DNA from: Gammaproteobacteria bacterium
Lineage (GTDB): Bacteria > Pseudomonadota > Gammaproteobacteria > UBA1113
DNA: 64,000 nucleotides
NCBI GenBank assembly: GCA_020051155.1
Contig: JAGVJK010000010.1
Location: 1-64,000, forward strand
Direction: 5' to 3'
Position 1 is the first letter of the stretch. Each line of letters starts with the position of its first letter. Shown here in pieces: positions 10,212 through 19,039 of the stretch. The notes below the pieces were generated by a model. It saw only the letters and a program-made list of their open reading frames with translations, searched no databases and had not been told where the DNA came from. A program made the position numbers and the translations under genes.

Positions 10212-11228
10212 ATGTCCATGACGCAATTATTAGACGCCACTATTCGGCAAATCGCCGTGCCTGGTAAAGGTATTTTAGCCGCTGATGAAAGTGGTCAGAC
10301 CATTGCAAAACGGTTTGCCACCATCCAAGTAGAATCCACTGAAAACAATCGTCGCATTTATCGCGAAATGTTATTCACGGCACCTCAATTAAGTGATTAT
10401 GTTAATGGCGTGATTCTTTACGAAGAAACCTTGGGGCAAAAAGCCAGTAATGGCAGCACCTTAGCAAATGTATTAGAAAAGCAAGGCATCATTCCTGGTA
10501 TCAAAGTTGATAAAGGATTGGTGGACTTAGTGGGCACTGATCGTGAGAAAGTGACACAAGGGTTAGATGGTTTAAGCGATCGTTTGGTTACCTATAAAGA
10601 AATGGGTGCACGTTTTGCAAAATGGCGCGCTGTGTTTGATATCACCGATGTGAAACCTTCCTGTTTAGCGATGGAAACAAACGCTCACAACTTAGCGCGT
10701 TACGCCGCTATTTGCCAAGCTCATGGCATCGTTCCTATTGTTGAGCCTGAAGTGTTAATGGATGGTGATCATACTATCGAACGTTGTGCCGAAGTGACCG
10801 AGAAAGTGTTACACACGGTATTTCGTCACTTATATTTAAATAAAGTAAGCTTAGAACACATCATTTTAAAACCCAGCATGGTGATCAGCGGCTCTACTTG
10901 CAAACAGCAAGCTAGCAGTGAACAAGTTGCTCGAGAAACTGTTCGAGTGTTGTTGCGTACTGTACCAGCGGCTGTTCCCACCATTAACTTTTTATCTGGT
11001 GGACAAAGTGCGGAGTTTGCCACTGAAAATCTGCATTGGATGAATAAATTGCATCCTAATTTACCTTGGTTATTAAGTTTTTCCTATGGCCGCGCTTTGC
11101 AAGCACCTAGCTTAGATGCTTGGCATGGTAAAGACAGTCAATTAGTACAAGGTCAAGAAGCTTTATTAAAACGAGCTCGTCTAAATGCTGCTGCTTGTGT
11201 AGGTGAATATAATAGTACGATGGAGTAA
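10212..11228 (+). CDS. Fructose-bisphosphate aldolase, class I (eukaryotic-type)
   Basis: This enzyme cleaves fructose-1,6-bisphosphate to dihydroxyacetone phosphate and glyceraldehyde-3-phosphate through a lysine Schiff base. The 338-residue protein resembles animal and plant aldolases, not the zinc class II enzyme: GILAADESGQTIAKRF near the N-terminus, YKEMGARFAKWRAVF, IVPIVEPEVL, the Schiff-base lysine K220 in ILKPSMV, and the phosphate-binding FLSGGQS. The C-terminal Tyr of mammalian aldolase is not preserved in the same context (the protein ends GEYNSTME). The start is ATG 10212 after AAGGAAG; a longer frame from 10143 has no ribosome-binding site. It is monocistronic and convergent with slt, seven bases apart. 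Confidence 0.94.
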   Translation: MSMTQLLDATIRQIAVPGKGILAADESGQTIAKRFATIQVESTENNRRIYREMLFTAPQLSDYVNGVILYEETLGQKASNGSTLANVLEKQGIIPGIKVDKGLVDLVGTDREKVTQGLDGLSDRLVTYKEMGARFAKWRAVFDITDVKPSCLAMETNAHNLARYAAICQAHGIVPIVEPEVLMDGDHTIERCAEVTEKVLHTVFRHLYLNKVSLEHIILKPSMVISGSTCKQQASSEQVARETVRVLLRTVPAAVPTINFLSGGQSAEFATENLHWMNKLHPNLPWLLSFSYGRALQAPSLDAWHGKDSQLVQGQEALLKRARLNAAACVGEYNSTME

Positions 11229-11235
11229 TCGTATT

Positions 11236-13257
11236 TTACTGCGAGCTAGCGGAAGCTGAACTTCCGCTAGCTCCAGATTGCGGCGGAATCTTCGTTAAAT
11301 ATTGTTTTAAATTATTTTGCTGATTCAATCGTTTTTCATACACAACCATATTAACAAATATATTTTTTACATAATTTCTTGTTTCCTGAAAAGGAATAAT
11401 TTCAATCCATTGATCGACCGGCATCGGCTTATCCGTTGGGAGCCATTTTTTAACGTTGTTAGGCCCGGCATTATAAGACGCTGTAGCCAATACACCCTGC
11501 TTGTTAAATTGAGCAAACAATCCCTTCAAATACGCCGAGCCTAAATTTATATTTGTACTAGGATCAAGTAAATTTAAATTACTCGACGAATCCGAGACAT
11601 TTTTCTGGCTAGAGATTAGTTTTGCCGTTGCTGGCATCAATTGCATTAATCCTCGGGCACCTACGGGAGATTTTGCTTCAGGATTGAATCGACTTTCCTG
11701 ACGAATCACGGCAAAAATCCATGCTGGTTCCACATTATATTTACTAGCACCGGCTAACACAGCATTTTTGTAGAGTAGAGGAAATAACAGTTGAATATCA
11801 TCTAAATTTTTAATTCTGCCGCCTGTCAAAAGAGCGATATTATTCATGCCCCATTCTAAGGCAATTTTAGCGGCAACATAATCTTCCCTATCGCTCATAT
11901 GATCGATCGCGGCCCACCACTCTTTATTAGCTTCATAAAAACGTTTGAAATGATACAACTCGATCGTTCTTTCTACATTATGGTTTTTTAGTACTAACTG
12001 GCGCTCTGCTGCGGAAATATCCGTCGCTTCATCTTTATATGGAAACGTAACGCCGGAACGAATTGCAGAAAAAATACCATAATATTGTGGTACTGCCGAT
12101 AAGCTTTTTAAAATAGCATCCGAGCCACGTTTATCCCCAGTCAAATCCAAACTTCTTGCATACCAATAACGCCATTTGACCAAATGTTTTTGTTTGTCGG
12201 GTAACTGACTAATAAATCCTTTAAGACCTTGCCAATTATTTTGTAAAATATATTGTTGCAACCGCCATTGCGCAACAGTTTCATTATCACTTGCTTTGGG
12301 AAGATTCGGAACAATTTTTTTAGCTTCTGCTGGATCTTTTTTAATAAGGCCTAGAGCAATCGCTTCTTGTACTTCTTGTTGCTGACTTTCCGATAACTTG
12401 TAATTACTTGCTAAACGATGCCATTGTTCAAAGGTCGCTTTAGGATCTTGTTCTGCCAATTGACTTAACCCATGAGAAACAATAGAGGGTGTTTGTTTGA
12501 TACTTTTATCAAAAGCCGGCATGCGTAACACTAACATAGGATCTTCATGGGTTTGTATCCATAGGTTAGCGGTACTTTGCTCATTCTCCGGTAACCAACT
12601 CACCAAGGATTTTGCTAAAGACATGTTATCGGCTTTTAGTGCCATACCCAATCGATCCCACACCAAGTCATCCACCAAATAACCTGTCTGCGCCCACACA
12701 TTAAAAACGGGAATACACTCTGCTGGACTGTTGACAGGCCTCAACCAAAGAGGACCTACTGAAGATCTGGTTTTTTCATCTTGATTCGTCGCGAGCAATG
12801 CTTGCATATAAAGACACTGTGTTACAACCGATGGATTTTGTACATTTGAATAATGACTCAAAATAGTTTGCCATTGTTTTTTTGAAACCAACAATCTAAA
12901 CCACTGCTCACGTAATTGATCAGCTAAAGGCGAATCTGCATATTCTTGTAAAAAATAATTGATCGCCGCTTCTGGTTGAATCGCCACATTATTACTTAAA
13001 GCTTCATAAAGCAAATAGGGATACAATGGATACTCTTTTAGTTGAGATAATAATTGATAATATTGCTTGCTATCATTGTTTTTTAACGCTTGCTCCGCTT
13101 GCAAAAACAATTGACGTTGTGTCTGCAAAAGGTTTTCCGATGGGGTATCTGCAAATTGCGCCACACACCCAAAAAATACAAAGAGCAACACCACCATTAT
13201 CCCGCGATTAATCGTTTTTATAACAGAACGCGCCGATGTACGTTTCTTGGCCTGCAT
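11236..13257 (-). CDS. slt: Soluble lytic murein transglycosylase
   Basis: A periplasmic 673-residue enzyme that cleaves the MurNAc-GlcNAc bond, forming 1,6-anhydro-MurNAc. Residues ~18-33 form a signal helix (IMVVLLFVFFGC). The FFGC could be a weak lipobox, so a lipoprotein is possible. A long alpha-superhelical region (~40-470, U and L domains) precedes the catalytic SLT domain: AVIRQESRFNPEAKSPVGARGLMQLMPATA, with the catalytic Glu of RQES near residue 520, then TASYNAGPNNVKKW. The C-terminus is a short Ser/Ala/Gly tail encoded by a DNA hairpin (11243-11273). Family identity is clear. Confidence 0.95.
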   Translation of the reverse strand: MQAKKRTSARSVIKTINRGIMVVLLFVFFGCVAQFADTPSENLLQTQRQLFLQAEQALKNNDSKQYYQLLSQLKEYPLYPYLLYEALSNNVAIQPEAAINYFLQEYADSPLADQLREQWFRLLVSKKQWQTILSHYSNVQNPSVVTQCLYMQALLATNQDEKTRSSVGPLWLRPVNSPAECIPVFNVWAQTGYLVDDLVWDRLGMALKADNMSLAKSLVSWLPENEQSTANLWIQTHEDPMLVLRMPAFDKSIKQTPSIVSHGLSQLAEQDPKATFEQWHRLASNYKLSESQQQEVQEAIALGLIKKDPAEAKKIVPNLPKASDNETVAQWRLQQYILQNNWQGLKGFISQLPDKQKHLVKWRYWYARSLDLTGDKRGSDAILKSLSAVPQYYGIFSAIRSGVTFPYKDEATDISAAERQLVLKNHNVERTIELYHFKRFYEANKEWWAAIDHMSDREDYVAAKIALEWGMNNIALLTGGRIKNLDDIQLLFPLLYKNAVLAGASKYNVEPAWIFAVIRQESRFNPEAKSPVGARGLMQLMPATAKLISSQKNVSDSSSNLNLLDPSTNINLGSAYLKGLFAQFNKQGVLATASYNAGPNNVKKWLPTDKPMPVDQWIEIIPFQETRNYVKNIFVNMVVYEKRLNQQNNLKQYLTKIPPQSGASGSSASASSQ
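11243..11273. terminator. 13-bp perfect hairpin between convergent fba and slt, overlapping the slt 3' end
   Basis: GAGCTAGCGGAAG (11243-11255), loop CTGAA, CTTCCGCTAGCTC (11261-11273). It begins 15 bases after the aldolase stop and lies inside the last slt codons. It is symmetric, so it could slow both transcripts; no T-run follows on either strand, so true intrinsic termination is uncertain. Confidence 0.55.
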
Positions 13258-13300
13258 ACCCTTACTATAGATTCTGGTTATAGAAAATGCACCTTATACC

Positions 13301-13323
13301 AATCTGATGAGAAACATCAGATT
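13301..13323. other. Hairpin upstream of slt
   Basis: AATCTGATG, loop AGAAA, CATCAGATT: a 9-bp perfect stem 44 bases upstream of the slt start, between slt and the tRNA-Arg promoter. It may separate the divergent units or be an operator; nothing decides between these. Confidence 0.4.
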
Positions 13324-13346
13324 TCCTTAAGAAATAAGCATGAAAA

Positions 13347-13375
13347 TTTACATTGCGGCTGATATATCCTAGAAT
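13347..13375 (+). promoter_or_regulatory. Sigma-70 promoter of tRNA-Arg
   Basis: TTTACA (13347-13352), a 17-base spacer and TAGAAT (13370-13375), 14 bases before the mature tRNA. Confidence 0.7.
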
Positions 13376-13389
13376 ACCCACTGTTTCAC

Positions 13390-13465
13390 GCCCCGGTGGC
13401 ACAGGGGATAGCGCGATCCCCTCCTAAGGGATAGGTCGCAGGTTCGAATCCTGCCCGGGGCGCCA
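13390..13465 (+). tRNA. tRNA-Arg (anticodon CCT)
   Basis: The 76-nt cloverleaf has acceptor GCCCCGG/CCGGGGC, anticodon stem ATCCC/GGGAT with loop CTCCTAA, T-arm GCAGGTTCGAATCCTGC, discriminator G and encoded CCA. It would read the AGG codon. Confidence 0.98.
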
Positions 13466-13662
13466 ACTTCATCCTTAACACGTCTAGCTTGCTGTATTAA
13501 CGCACAATTTAATGTAAAACCACAGAAATTTTGCCTTCAAGAATTTACTTATTCTTTTTTTCTGTTACTCTGTCGAGCAGCGTACCCCATGAGGGTCTCC
13601 ATACTACTTTTAGAACATGATGCAAAAAATCATGCTCATTGATGTTCGAGGAGAATATTATC

Positions 13663-14775
13663 TTGGCAGCTGTTGATGTTAGTTACGAAGAAATCACGGG
13701 ATCTTCCAAAAATGCTTATGAGAGTGACGATCTTTTTCAGTTAATAGAACATGTTGGTGTTCGTGACTTACACTTCAAGCATGACCCAGAAACCGGCTTA
13801 AAAGCCATCGTCGCCATCCACAGTATCAAATCCGGCTCTTCATTGGGTGGTTGTCGCTGTATTGAGTACCCCTCTACGCGAGCTGCGGCCATTGATGCCA
13901 TGCGTTTAGCTCGCGGTATGACTTATAAATCTGCTATTTCTAACACCCCTTATGGTGGCAGCAAAGCCGTCATCATGAAACCAGCTGAAATTCGTGATCG
14001 CGCAGCTTTTTTTGAAGCTTTTGCCCGTTTCGTCCACGAGTTGGGAGGGCGTTACATCACTGCAAAAGACAGCGGAACTACAGTTGCTGACATGGACTTA
14101 GTTTCCACCATAACGCCTTATGTGACGTCTGTCAGCAGCAAAAATGGCATTGATGGTGATCCCTCACCGTTTACTGCCTACGGCATGCTTAAGGGTATTG
14201 AAGCATGTGTTAAATACAAATTAAATCGCGACAGCTTAGATGGGTTGCATGTTGCAATTCAAGGTGTGGGTTATGTAGGTTATGACCTAGCAAAATTATT
14301 GCATGCACGAGGTGTGCGCTTGACGGTCACTGATATCGATGAGAAAGCCTTACGCCGATGTGAAGAAGAATTTGGCGCCGTCATCGTTCATCCTAATGAA
14401 ATTTACAGTATCGCCTGCGATATCTTTGCTCCTTGCGCACTGGGCGCTATCTTAAATGATAAAACCATCCCGCAATTACGAGCTAAGATTGTTGCTGGTA
14501 GTGCTAATAACCAATTAGCTTTAGAACGTTATGGTTTAGCCTTACGCGATCGAGGCATTTTATATGCCCCCGATTTTGCTATTAACTCCGGTGGTCTAAT
14601 TCAAGCAGTCGCTCTTTATCGTAATGAAAAAACCGATGAGATTATGGCAAACATTGATTTTATTTATCACCGCTTACTAGAAATATTTGAACGAGCGGAT
14701 CGTGAAGGTCGCGCAACCAATAAAGTTGCTATCGACATTGCTAAGGAACACACTCTCGCTCATGAGGAGCGGTAA
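13663..14775 (+). CDS. Leucine dehydrogenase-like Glu/Leu/Phe/Val dehydrogenase
   Basis: An NAD-dependent amino acid dehydrogenase of about 370 residues. It has the N-terminal dimerisation/catalytic domain (TGLKAIVAIHS, SLGGCRCIEY), the catalytic lysines in LARGMTYKSAISNTPYGGSKAVI, the TAKDSGTTVADMD segment, and a Rossmann domain (AIQGVGYVGYDLAKLL, then TDIDEKAL, the acidic residue for NAD). Length and motifs favour leucine/valine over glutamate dehydrogenase. I place the start at TTG 13663, eight bases after AGGAGA; an ATG at 13642 lacks any ribosome-binding site. It leads the operon with E1 alpha, E1 beta and E2 of a 2-oxoacid dehydrogenase, so it probably deaminates branched-chain amino acids to the oxoacids. 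Confidence 0.88.
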   Translation: MAAVDVSYEEITGSSKNAYESDDLFQLIEHVGVRDLHFKHDPETGLKAIVAIHSIKSGSSLGGCRCIEYPSTRAAAIDAMRLARGMTYKSAISNTPYGGSKAVIMKPAEIRDRAAFFEAFARFVHELGGRYITAKDSGTTVADMDLVSTITPYVTSVSSKNGIDGDPSPFTAYGMLKGIEACVKYKLNRDSLDGLHVAIQGVGYVGYDLAKLLHARGVRLTVTDIDEKALRRCEEEFGAVIVHPNEIYSIACDIFAPCALGAILNDKTIPQLRAKIVAGSANNQLALERYGLALRDRGILYAPDFAINSGGLIQAVALYRNEKTDEIMANIDFIYHRLLEIFERADREGRATNKVAIDIAKEHTLAHEER

Positions 14776-14796
14776 ATAAAAAAGAGGAATACAAAC

Positions 14797-15864
14797 GTGT
14801 CACGAATTGCTGAATTTTCTATAGAATACCAACAATGCCTGGCCGCCACTGGAGAGCTTGTCACTCCCTTGCCCGCCTTTGCAACCCAAGCTGGTGCACT
14901 GATCGAACTCTACGAATGGATGGTGTTACTCAGAGTCTTTGATGCCAAAGCAATTAATTTACAACGCACCGGCAAAATGGGTACTTATCCTAGCAGCTTA
15001 GGTCAAGAAGGAGTATTTGTTGGTATTGGTGACGCCATGCAAGCAACAGATGTCTTTGTTCCCTATTATCGCGATTCTGGTGTTTTACTACAACGCGGTG
15101 CGACCATCTCTCAACTTTTACAATACTGGGGGGGAGATGAGCGTGGTAGTGATTTTAAAGAGTGCCCAGAAGATTTTCCTATCTGTGTGCCTATCGCAAC
15201 ACAATTTTTACATGCAGCAGGCATTGCAACAGCAATCAAATATCGTCATCAAAAACGCGCTGTTGTTGTCACAGGTGGTGATGGCTCCAGTTCAAAAGGT
15301 GATTTTTATGAAGCCCTCAATGTAGCTGGTGAATGGCAATTACCCGTTGTCTTCATTATCAACAATAATCAATGGGCTATTTCCGTGCCACGTACTGCAC
15401 AGACTCATTGCAAAACCATCGCACAAAAAGCCATTGCAGCTGGTATACCTGGAATACAGGTAGATGGCAATGACGCGATTGCTATGCGTGATGCGGTTGA
15501 TCAAGCACTACAACGCGCACGCAATGGTGAAGGTCCAACACTCATTGAAGCAGTGACCTATCGTCTCTGCGATCACACCACTGCCGATGATGCCACGCGT
15601 TATGTTCCTAAGGAACAAATAGAAAAAGCATGGCAAGAAGAACCCATACGCCGTTTGCGACAATACCTGGAGCAACATCATCAATGGGATGAAAAGAAAG
15701 AACAACAATTACAGCAACGCTGCCAAGAACAAGTGAATGCTGCGGTAGAAGAGTATATCGCCACGCCGCTGCAACCCGTGAGCTCTATCTTTGATTATAT
15801 GTATGAGACACTTCCCAAATCACTGCAGCAACAACGACAAGCCGCTGAACAGGAGGGACGTTAG
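14797..15864 (+). CDS. 2-oxoacid dehydrogenase E1 component, alpha subunit
   Basis: The thiamine-diphosphate-dependent decarboxylase subunit, 355 residues. The TPP motif is GDGSSSKGDFYEALN...NNNQWAIS (GDG to NN), with YRDSGVLLQRG near the N-terminus and the phosphorylation-loop-like YRLCDHTTADDATRY. The GTG start at 14797 follows AAGAGGA, 21 bases after the dehydrogenase stop. The sequence fits both pyruvate and branched-chain enzymes. The adjacent leucine dehydrogenase argues for branched-chain oxoacids, but Legionella-type genomes annotate similar operons as pdhA, so the substrate stays open. Confidence 0.9.
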   Translation: MSRIAEFSIEYQQCLAATGELVTPLPAFATQAGALIELYEWMVLLRVFDAKAINLQRTGKMGTYPSSLGQEGVFVGIGDAMQATDVFVPYYRDSGVLLQRGATISQLLQYWGGDERGSDFKECPEDFPICVPIATQFLHAAGIATAIKYRHQKRAVVVTGGDGSSSKGDFYEALNVAGEWQLPVVFIINNNQWAISVPRTAQTHCKTIAQKAIAAGIPGIQVDGNDAIAMRDAVDQALQRARNGEGPTLIEAVTYRLCDHTTADDATRYVPKEQIEKAWQEEPIRRLRQYLEQHHQWDEKKEQQLQQRCQEQVNAAVEEYIATPLQPVSSIFDYMYETLPKSLQQQRQAAEQEGR

Positions 15865-15866
15865 TC

Positions 15867-16847
15867 ATGGCCGAAATAACCATGGTAGAAGCTGTCACAC
15901 AAGCTTTAGCCTATGAAATGCAACAGGATAAAGATGTCGTTCTCATGGGAGAAGACATTGGCTTAAACGGCGGTGTGTTTCGAGCAACCGATGGCCTCTA
16001 TAAACGTTTTGGCGCTGAACGAGTGATCGATACGCCCTTAGCAGAAACAATGATTGCAGGTCTTGCCATTGGCATGGCTGCTCAAGGTTTAAAACCCGTC
16101 GTAGAATTTCAATTCATGGGATTTATTTATCCTGCGCTTGATCAATTGATCAATCACGCTGCGCGTTTACGAAATCGTACGCGTGGACGCTTGACCTGTC
16201 CCATGGTGGCACGTGCGCCCTTTGGTGGTGGCATTCACGCACCTGAGCATCATTCCGAAAGCACAGAAGCTTTATTTGCTCATATTCCAGGATTAAAGGT
16301 GGTCATCCCCTCTTCTCCTGCACGCGCTTATGGTTTGTTATTAGCAGCTATTCGCGATCCTGATCCAGTTATCTTTTTAGAGCCCAAACGTATTTATCGT
16401 TTGGTCAAACAAGATGTGCCTGATGATGGTAAAGCATTACCCTTGGAAAAATGTTTTGTTCTCCGTGAAGGTAGTGATGTGACACTCATTAGTTGGGGCG
16501 CTTCCATGCATGAAACATTGCAAGCAGCTGATCAATTAGCTGAGCAAGGTATCCATGCTGATGTGATTGACGTTGCTAGCATTAAACCTCTTGATATTGA
16601 CACCATCGTTGCCTCTGTTGCAAAAACTGGGCGTGCAGTGATCGTACACGAGGCGGCAAGAACCGGTGGTGTCGGTGCTGAGATTGCTTCATTACTTAAT
16701 GAGCATTGCTTATTGTCTTTGCTAGCCCCAGTACAACGCGTCACAGGTTTTGATACCGTCATGCCTTATCTAAAATTGGAAAAGAAATATTTACCTTCTG
16801 TTAATCGCATCATTGAAGGTGTAATGAAAACGATGGAGTTTGCATGA
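15867..16847 (+). CDS. 2-oxoacid dehydrogenase E1 component, beta subunit
   Basis: The 326-residue partner of the alpha subunit; together they form the alpha2beta2 decarboxylase. Typical marks are VLMGEDIGLNGGVFRATDGL, DTPLAETMIAGLAIGMAAQG, FGGGIHAPEHHSES and the C-terminal transketolase domain (DVIDVASIKPLDIDTI, VIVHEAARTGGVGAEI). The ATG is two bases after the alpha stop, with GGAGGGA inside the alpha 3' end as its ribosome-binding site. The 3' end overlaps E2 (ATGA). Confidence 0.93.
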   Translation: MAEITMVEAVTQALAYEMQQDKDVVLMGEDIGLNGGVFRATDGLYKRFGAERVIDTPLAETMIAGLAIGMAAQGLKPVVEFQFMGFIYPALDQLINHAARLRNRTRGRLTCPMVARAPFGGGIHAPEHHSESTEALFAHIPGLKVVIPSSPARAYGLLLAAIRDPDPVIFLEPKRIYRLVKQDVPDDGKALPLEKCFVLREGSDVTLISWGASMHETLQAADQLAEQGIHADVIDVASIKPLDIDTIVASVAKTGRAVIVHEAARTGGVGAEIASLLNEHCLLSLLAPVQRVTGFDTVMPYLKLEKKYLPSVNRIIEGVMKTMEFA

Positions 16848-18028
16848 GCATTTTTAAATTACCCGATCTAGGCGAAGGATTACCCGACGCTGAAATTCAT
16901 GAATGGCATATTAAAGAAGGCGATACCGTTGCTGTTGATCAACTGTTAGTATCGATGGAAACTGCGAAAGCTGTCGTAGATGTGCCAGCACCTCATGCGG
17001 GTGTTATTAAAAAACTTTATGGCAAAGTTGGCGACACTATTAACACTGGTGCTCCTTTGCTTGAATATGAAGAAGATGCCTCCTCCACTGCGACAATAAA
17101 ATCCGCACCCTCTGCTGCAACCGTTGCTGGTAGCATTGAAGTCGGTGATACTGTTTTAAAAGAATCTGCCATGGGTATTACTCCCATGAGTCACACAACC
17201 CATCACACTCAAACCTTACCGGCCATTCGCCTATTAGCAAAACGTTTGGGAATTTCTTTGGATCAAATTCGTGGTTCCGGACCACAGGGTCATATTACGC
17301 TCGATGATTTTGCTACGGCCATCGAAGCAGCGTGGCCAAATAAAGCGGGTGCAGCCGCCAGCGCTCGCCCGATACACACCAAAGTTGCTGGTGATGTTGA
17401 ACCGCTAAAAGGTGTGCGAAAAGCAATGGCACAAGCAATGGCGCAATCCCATGCTGAAGTAGTGCCTGTTACAATTTTGGATGAAGCAGATCTGCATGCG
17501 TGGCCAAAAGGAACCGACATTAGCGTTCGTTTGATTCGGGCCATTGTTGCAGCTTGTAAAGCAGAACCTGCATTAAATGCTTATTTCGATACTGAACGTC
17601 AAGGTCGACAATTACATAAGCACGTGCATTTGGGTCTAGCCTTAGATTCTGAAGAAGGTTTATTTGTTCCTGTTATCCGCGAAGCAGATACAGCAACACC
17701 GGAAGACTTACGAGAAACTATCAATCGCTTTAAAGTAGAAGTAGGCAATCGTTCTATCTCCCCTAAAGAATTAACCGGTGCAACCATTAGTCTTTCAAAC
17801 TTTGGTATGATCGCCGGGCGTTTTGCCAATCCCATCATTGTGCCCCCCATGGTTGCAATCATTGCCGCGGGTCGCTTACGAGAGATCCTTGTGCCTAATA
17901 AAGAAGGCACACCAGAAGTACATCGCGTGATGCCACTCTCTCTGAGCTTTGATCACCGCGCCGCCACGGGCGGAGAGGCCACAAGATTTCTTGGCGCAAT
18001 GATCAAGGATTTAGAATCTAAGACATAG
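16844..18028 (+). CDS. 2-oxoacid dehydrogenase E2 component (dihydrolipoamide acyltransferase)
   Basis: The core of the multienzyme complex, 394 residues. It has one lipoyl domain (residues 1-78; lipoyl Lys in METAKAVVDVP), a linker, a peripheral-subunit-binding domain (LPAIRLLAKRLGISLDQIRGSGPQGHIT), and the catalytic domain ending in SFDHRAATGGEATRFL. The usual HxxxDG catalytic motif reads HRAATG, with Thr where the Asp normally stands; related proteobacterial E2s can show TG here, so this may be a subfamily trait rather than a defect. It overlaps E1 beta by four bases. No E3 (lpd) follows, so E3 must be encoded elsewhere. Confidence 0.92.
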   Translation: MSIFKLPDLGEGLPDAEIHEWHIKEGDTVAVDQLLVSMETAKAVVDVPAPHAGVIKKLYGKVGDTINTGAPLLEYEEDASSTATIKSAPSAATVAGSIEVGDTVLKESAMGITPMSHTTHHTQTLPAIRLLAKRLGISLDQIRGSGPQGHITLDDFATAIEAAWPNKAGAAASARPIHTKVAGDVEPLKGVRKAMAQAMAQSHAEVVPVTILDEADLHAWPKGTDISVRLIRAIVAACKAEPALNAYFDTERQGRQLHKHVHLGLALDSEEGLFVPVIREADTATPEDLRETINRFKVEVGNRSISPKELTGATISLSNFGMIAGRFANPIIVPPMVAIIAAGRLREILVPNKEGTPEVHRVMPLSLSFDHRAATGGEATRFLGAMIKDLESKT

Positions 18029-18079
18029 CGAATTTTCTGATACTCAAGACTATCAAATCAGCTAATGGACAAGTATTTT

Positions 18080-19039
18080 ATGTCAGAGATTATTATTTAC
18101 AAAGCAAAGGACGGTCACGTTGAGTTAACGGTCAATTTATTTGAAGACACGGTCTGGCTCACACAGAGGCAACTATCTGATTTTTTTGATAAAAATGTCA
18201 GAACCATTTCCGAACATATCGATAATATCTTTAAAGAAAGCGAATTAGATGAGCATTCAGTTATCCGGAATTTCCGGATAACTGCCGCTGACGGCAAAAC
18301 ATATGATACCAAACACTATAATCTAGACGTTATTATTTCCGTTGGCTATCGTGTTCACTCAAAACGTGGCACGGAATTTAGACAATGGGCAACTGCCGTA
18401 CTAAAAGAACATCTAATTAAAGGTTATACGATTAATGAAAAACGCCTAGCCGAACGTGGCCTCAAGGAACTTCAACAATCCATGGAGCTGCTACAAAAAA
18501 CACTAACACGAAATGAATTAATTAACGACATCGGTGTTGAAACGATGCAGCTTATTATGAGTTATACAAAAACATGGCATTTATTATTGGCCTATGATGA
18601 AAATGAATTAAACATACCAAAAAATGGTAAACCATCTATTGCCGTTCTAAATTATGAGTCCGCAGTCGACGCAATTGAAGCTCTAAAATCTGATCTTGCT
18701 ACAAGAAATGAAGCGACTGCTTTCTTTGGTAATGAGCGCGAGCAGGGGCTCCAAAGCATTCTAGGTAATATCGAACAAACTTTTGATGGCGAATTGCTTT
18801 ACAAAACTGCAGAAGAACGTGCTGCACATGTGTTTTATTTTATTATTAAAGATCATCCCTTCAGTGATGGGAATAAACGTATTGGCTGCTTGATTTTTTT
18901 GCTCTATCTTAAGTTGCAAAATATTACAAGCAAATTAAATGACAAAGGTCTTGTTGCACTAGCTTTGCTAATTGCTGAAAGCAATCCTACACAGAAAGAC
19001 TTAATGATTCGTCTTATTGTCAACTTGTTAACGGATTAA
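18080..19039 (+). CDS. RhuM-type protein with C-terminal Fic/Doc domain
   Basis: A 319-residue two-domain protein. Residues 1-~120 match the RhuM family (EIIIYKAKDGHVELTVNLFEDTVWLTQRQLSDFF, then DLDVIISVGYRVHSKRGTEFRQWA), a helix-turn-helix-like region found in Salmonella RhuM and many mobile loci. Residues ~190-319 carry the Fic/Doc core HPFSDGNKRIG with catalytic His 259. Lys instead of Gly in GNKR resembles Doc, which phosphorylates EF-Tu, more than the AMPylating Fic enzymes; the actual activity is unknown. No separate antitoxin gene is next to it. I prefer ATG 18080 (MSEIIIY); ATG 18065 adds five residues. It opens the accessory islet at 18-21.5 kb. Confidence 0.85.
   Translation: MSEIIIYKAKDGHVELTVNLFEDTVWLTQRQLSDFFDKNVRTISEHIDNIFKESELDEHSVIRNFRITAADGKTYDTKHYNLDVIISVGYRVHSKRGTEFRQWATAVLKEHLIKGYTINEKRLAERGLKELQQSMELLQKTLTRNELINDIGVETMQLIMSYTKTWHLLLAYDENELNIPKNGKPSIAVLNYESAVDAIEALKSDLATRNEATAFFGNEREQGLQSILGNIEQTFDGELLYKTAEERAAHVFYFIIKDHPFSDGNKRIGCLIFLLYLKLQNITSKLNDKGLVALALLIAESNPTQKDLMIRLIVNLLTD
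18258..18284. repeat. 27-bp perfect palindrome inside the RhuM-Fic gene
   Basis: Arm CAGTTATCCGGAA (18258-18270), one central T, and the exact inverse arm (18272-18284). It codes for part of SVIRNFRITAA in the conserved RhuM region. Confidence 0.7.
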
